Assembly (NCBI GenBank): GCA_033557465.1
Contig: CM066040.1
Location: forward strand, 323,038,297-323,102,296
From: Ichthyophis bannanicus
Taxonomy: Eukaryota; Chordata; Amphibia; Gymnophiona; Ichthyophiidae
Length of the DNA stretch: 64,000 bases
Direction of reading: 5' to 3'
In this document: piece by piece, positions 62,233 to 64,000 of the stretch
How the letters are laid out: every line of letters begins with the position of its first letter
Position numbering within the stretch: the first letter of the stretch is position 1
The notes under the pieces: model-generated
What the model was told of the DNA's origin: nothing
Database searches by the model: none
Seen by the model: the letters and a program-made list of their open reading frames with translations, nothing else
Position numbers and translations under genes: made by a program

Positions 62233-64000
62233 TTGTCTCTTGGCAGCGCCGCAGCCAGTGGGGGGGCGCCTGTCCTCCTTCGCCCCTCAGTAGGCGTCCA
62301 TCACGTCAGACACTTGGGTCCTCCGAGTAGTCCGGGATGGCTACCGTCTCTGTTTGGACAGGCTTCCCCCTCCCTTCTCCCCAGCGGAGCCTTCTCGACT
62401 CCCCATGCACCAGACCTTCCTACAGCAGTAGTTAGACAACCTCCTCGCCCAGCGAGTGGTCGAGAGGGTACCGATGCACCTCCGAGGTTGGGGCTTCTAT
62501 TCCCGGTACTTCCTCATCCCGAAGAAGATGGGGGGTCTACTACACATCCTCAACCTCTGGAAACTAAACAAGTTTCTGGTGCAGGAGAAGTTTAAATTCT
62601 ATCTCTTAGCGTCCTGCTGCCCTTCCTCCAGCAGGGCAACTGACTTATGCTCCTTGGTTTTCAAGGATGCTTATGCCCACATTCTGATTCACCCCCAGCA
62701 CAGGCAGTTCCTGCGCATCAGGGTGCAAGGGGAGCATTACCAATACAGGGTGCTCCCCTTCGGACTCGCATCTGCTCCGCAAGTCTTCACAAAGTGCCTC
62801 TCCGCAGCCGCCGCCTCCCTCAGACGGCAGGGCGTACCGGTCTTCCCTTACCTCAATGACAGGCTTGTCACGGGGTCCTCGGCCAGGGAAGCCCGGCATC
62901 ATGCACTATCCTCCTCGAGCTCCTGGGATTCTTGGTCAACTACCTCAAGTCCCAACTCGAGCCGGCGCAGGCCTTGGAGTTTATCGGCGCACGCCTCAAC
63001 ACTTAGCAGGCGATCACCTTTCTACCAGCAGACCGTGTGGCTCGCCTCCAAGCATTGGCGGCCCAGGTCCAGAGCAACACACTGGTCACGGTGCGGACTA
63101 TGCTGCGCCTCCTGGGGCACATGGCCTCCACCATTCATGTGGTTCCACATACCTGTATGCACAAGCAGATGGCCCAGTAGTGCCTCAGCACTCGGTGGAG
63201 CCTGGCCTCCGGTCACCTCAGGGACCCCATTCAGGTCTCCCACAACCTTCACAGGTCCTTAGACTGGTGGCAGGACCCCCACAACCTTCTCCGGGGACTG
63301 CCCTTCCAAGCCCCACAACATGAGCTAGTGCTGACAACGGACACTTCCCTGCTGGGATGGGGAGCCCACTGTGGTGCACTTTGCATGCAGGGGCGATGGT
63401 CACCCGAAGAGTCTTAATAGTAGATCAACTTGCTCGAGCTTCGGGTGGTCCGGTGGGCCCTAAGGTTCTTCGAGGACCACCTTCAAGGAAAGTCGGTACT
63501 CGTGCAGACCGACAATTGAGTAGCGATGTTCTACATCGAGGAGGGGGCAAAGGATCACACCTCCTCTGCCAGGAAGTGGTCCTCCTCTGCTCCTTTGCCT
63601 TCCGTCGAGGGATGACCCTATGAGTGGTCTACTTCCCGGGCCACGAGAACATCCTTGCGGACAAACTCAGCAGAATCCTCCGCCCTCACAAATGGCGACT
63701 GGACCAGGAGGTGACCAACTGGCTGTTCCATAGGTGGGGGCCCGGTGAGCACTTAGCTCCCCTGCTTTTGTGGCCCAATCCCGCACCTGAGCAGGAAGGT
63801 GCGGGATGCATGCCTCTTGAGCTGGATCTCAGAGCTTCTCTACGCATTCCCTCCCACTCCTCTCATTGCGAGGACCCTCCACAAAGCTCAGCGGGAACGA
63901 GCGTCTATGATACCCGTTGCTACCTCATGTCCTCTGCAACCTTGGTTCCCACTCCTGCTCCTGTTCACATCCAAGCCTCTGATTCCCATGGGCTGTGCCC
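62233..64000 (+). pseudogene. DIRS-H ORF2, RT / RNase H / methyltransferase-like, broken, incomplete
   Basis: The RT is open at 62456-62900: WGFYSRYFLIPKKMGG, FKDAYAHILIHPQHRQFLR, EHYQYRVLPFGLASAPQVF, and YLND in place of YLDD. A shift follows, then RNase H remnants (LTTDTSLLGWGAHC near 63330, QTDN followed by a stop near 63510). The methyltransferase-like region (YAFPPTPLI-type reading near 63840) runs to the window end. Multiple in-frame stops (for example near 63180, 63415 and 63520) make it a pseudogene. Confidence 0.83.

Larger units (their letters stand above)
59999..64000 (+). mobile_element. DIRS-H: DIRS element of the G subfamily, cut by the window end
   Basis: The left end begins TTTCCAGGAACACGCAGGAA, followed by an ITR like that of DIRS-G (CTTTCAAAGAAAGCCTTTGG, CACGCATGCATGG). 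It contains gag, RT, RNase H and the start of the methyltransferase-like part, all with stops and frameshifts. The recombinase and right ITR would lie beyond position 64000. GC content is higher than in B-E. Confidence 0.87.

Overview
This is vertebrate nuclear DNA, almost all of it intron and transposable element. The one host-gene feature I can support is a single coding exon at 11016-11132 (+). It has clean splice sites and encodes 39 residues that I recognise as part of the DEDDh exonuclease domain of ERI3 (ERI1 exoribonuclease family member 3). The rest reads as intron sequence packed with mobile elements. The mix is many DIRS-type tyrosine-recombinase retrotransposons, an L1 with an ORF1p, CR1-type LINEs with an esterase ORF1, tRNA-headed SINEs and a hAT element. 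That suggests a large amphibian genome, most likely a caecilian; the taxon is an inference, not something the sequence proves.

Layout. I see eight DIRS-like elements, all on the + strand, named A to H here: A 1-3273 (window-truncated, divergent), B 4150-9773, C 13753-19385, D 20647-26567, E 27316-32327, F 47485-52864 (inside G), G 47168-58238, H 59999-64000 (cut by the window end). Together they fill about 39 kb. Each complete copy has the canonical DIRS plan: left inverted terminal repeat (ITR), gag-like ORF1 with a CCHC knuckle, ORF2 with reverse transcriptase, RNase H and a methyltransferase-like tail, ORF3 with a tyrosine recombinase, an internal complementary region (ICR) that is the reverse complement of the two joined ends, and an extended right ITR. 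D is open in all three ORFs and is the best candidate for a recently active copy. C is nearly intact, B, F and G are broken, and E keeps only gag.

The elements form nested layers. A roughly 6 kb minus-strand L1 (20296-37216, 13-bp target duplication) was split by DIRS-D and DIRS-E. DIRS-G was split by DIRS-F, which in turn took a 5'-truncated L1 (47917-49488, 15-bp target duplication) in the first codons of its gag gene. A non-autonomous hAT element (37772-39623, 8-bp target duplication) carries a C-rich minisatellite and a long hairpin. Two minus-strand CR1 copies lie at 40113-42085 and 43003-46660, with an unidentified foldback structure between them.

Points of most interest: in DIRS-D, ORF1 and ORF3 share one frame of 1592 codons interrupted only by one UGA (followed by C), while ORF2 is read from another frame across a long stop-free overlap; all six complete right ends (B-G) carry a consensus splice-donor sequence in the orientation of ERI3; and the layering gives a relative time order of insertions.
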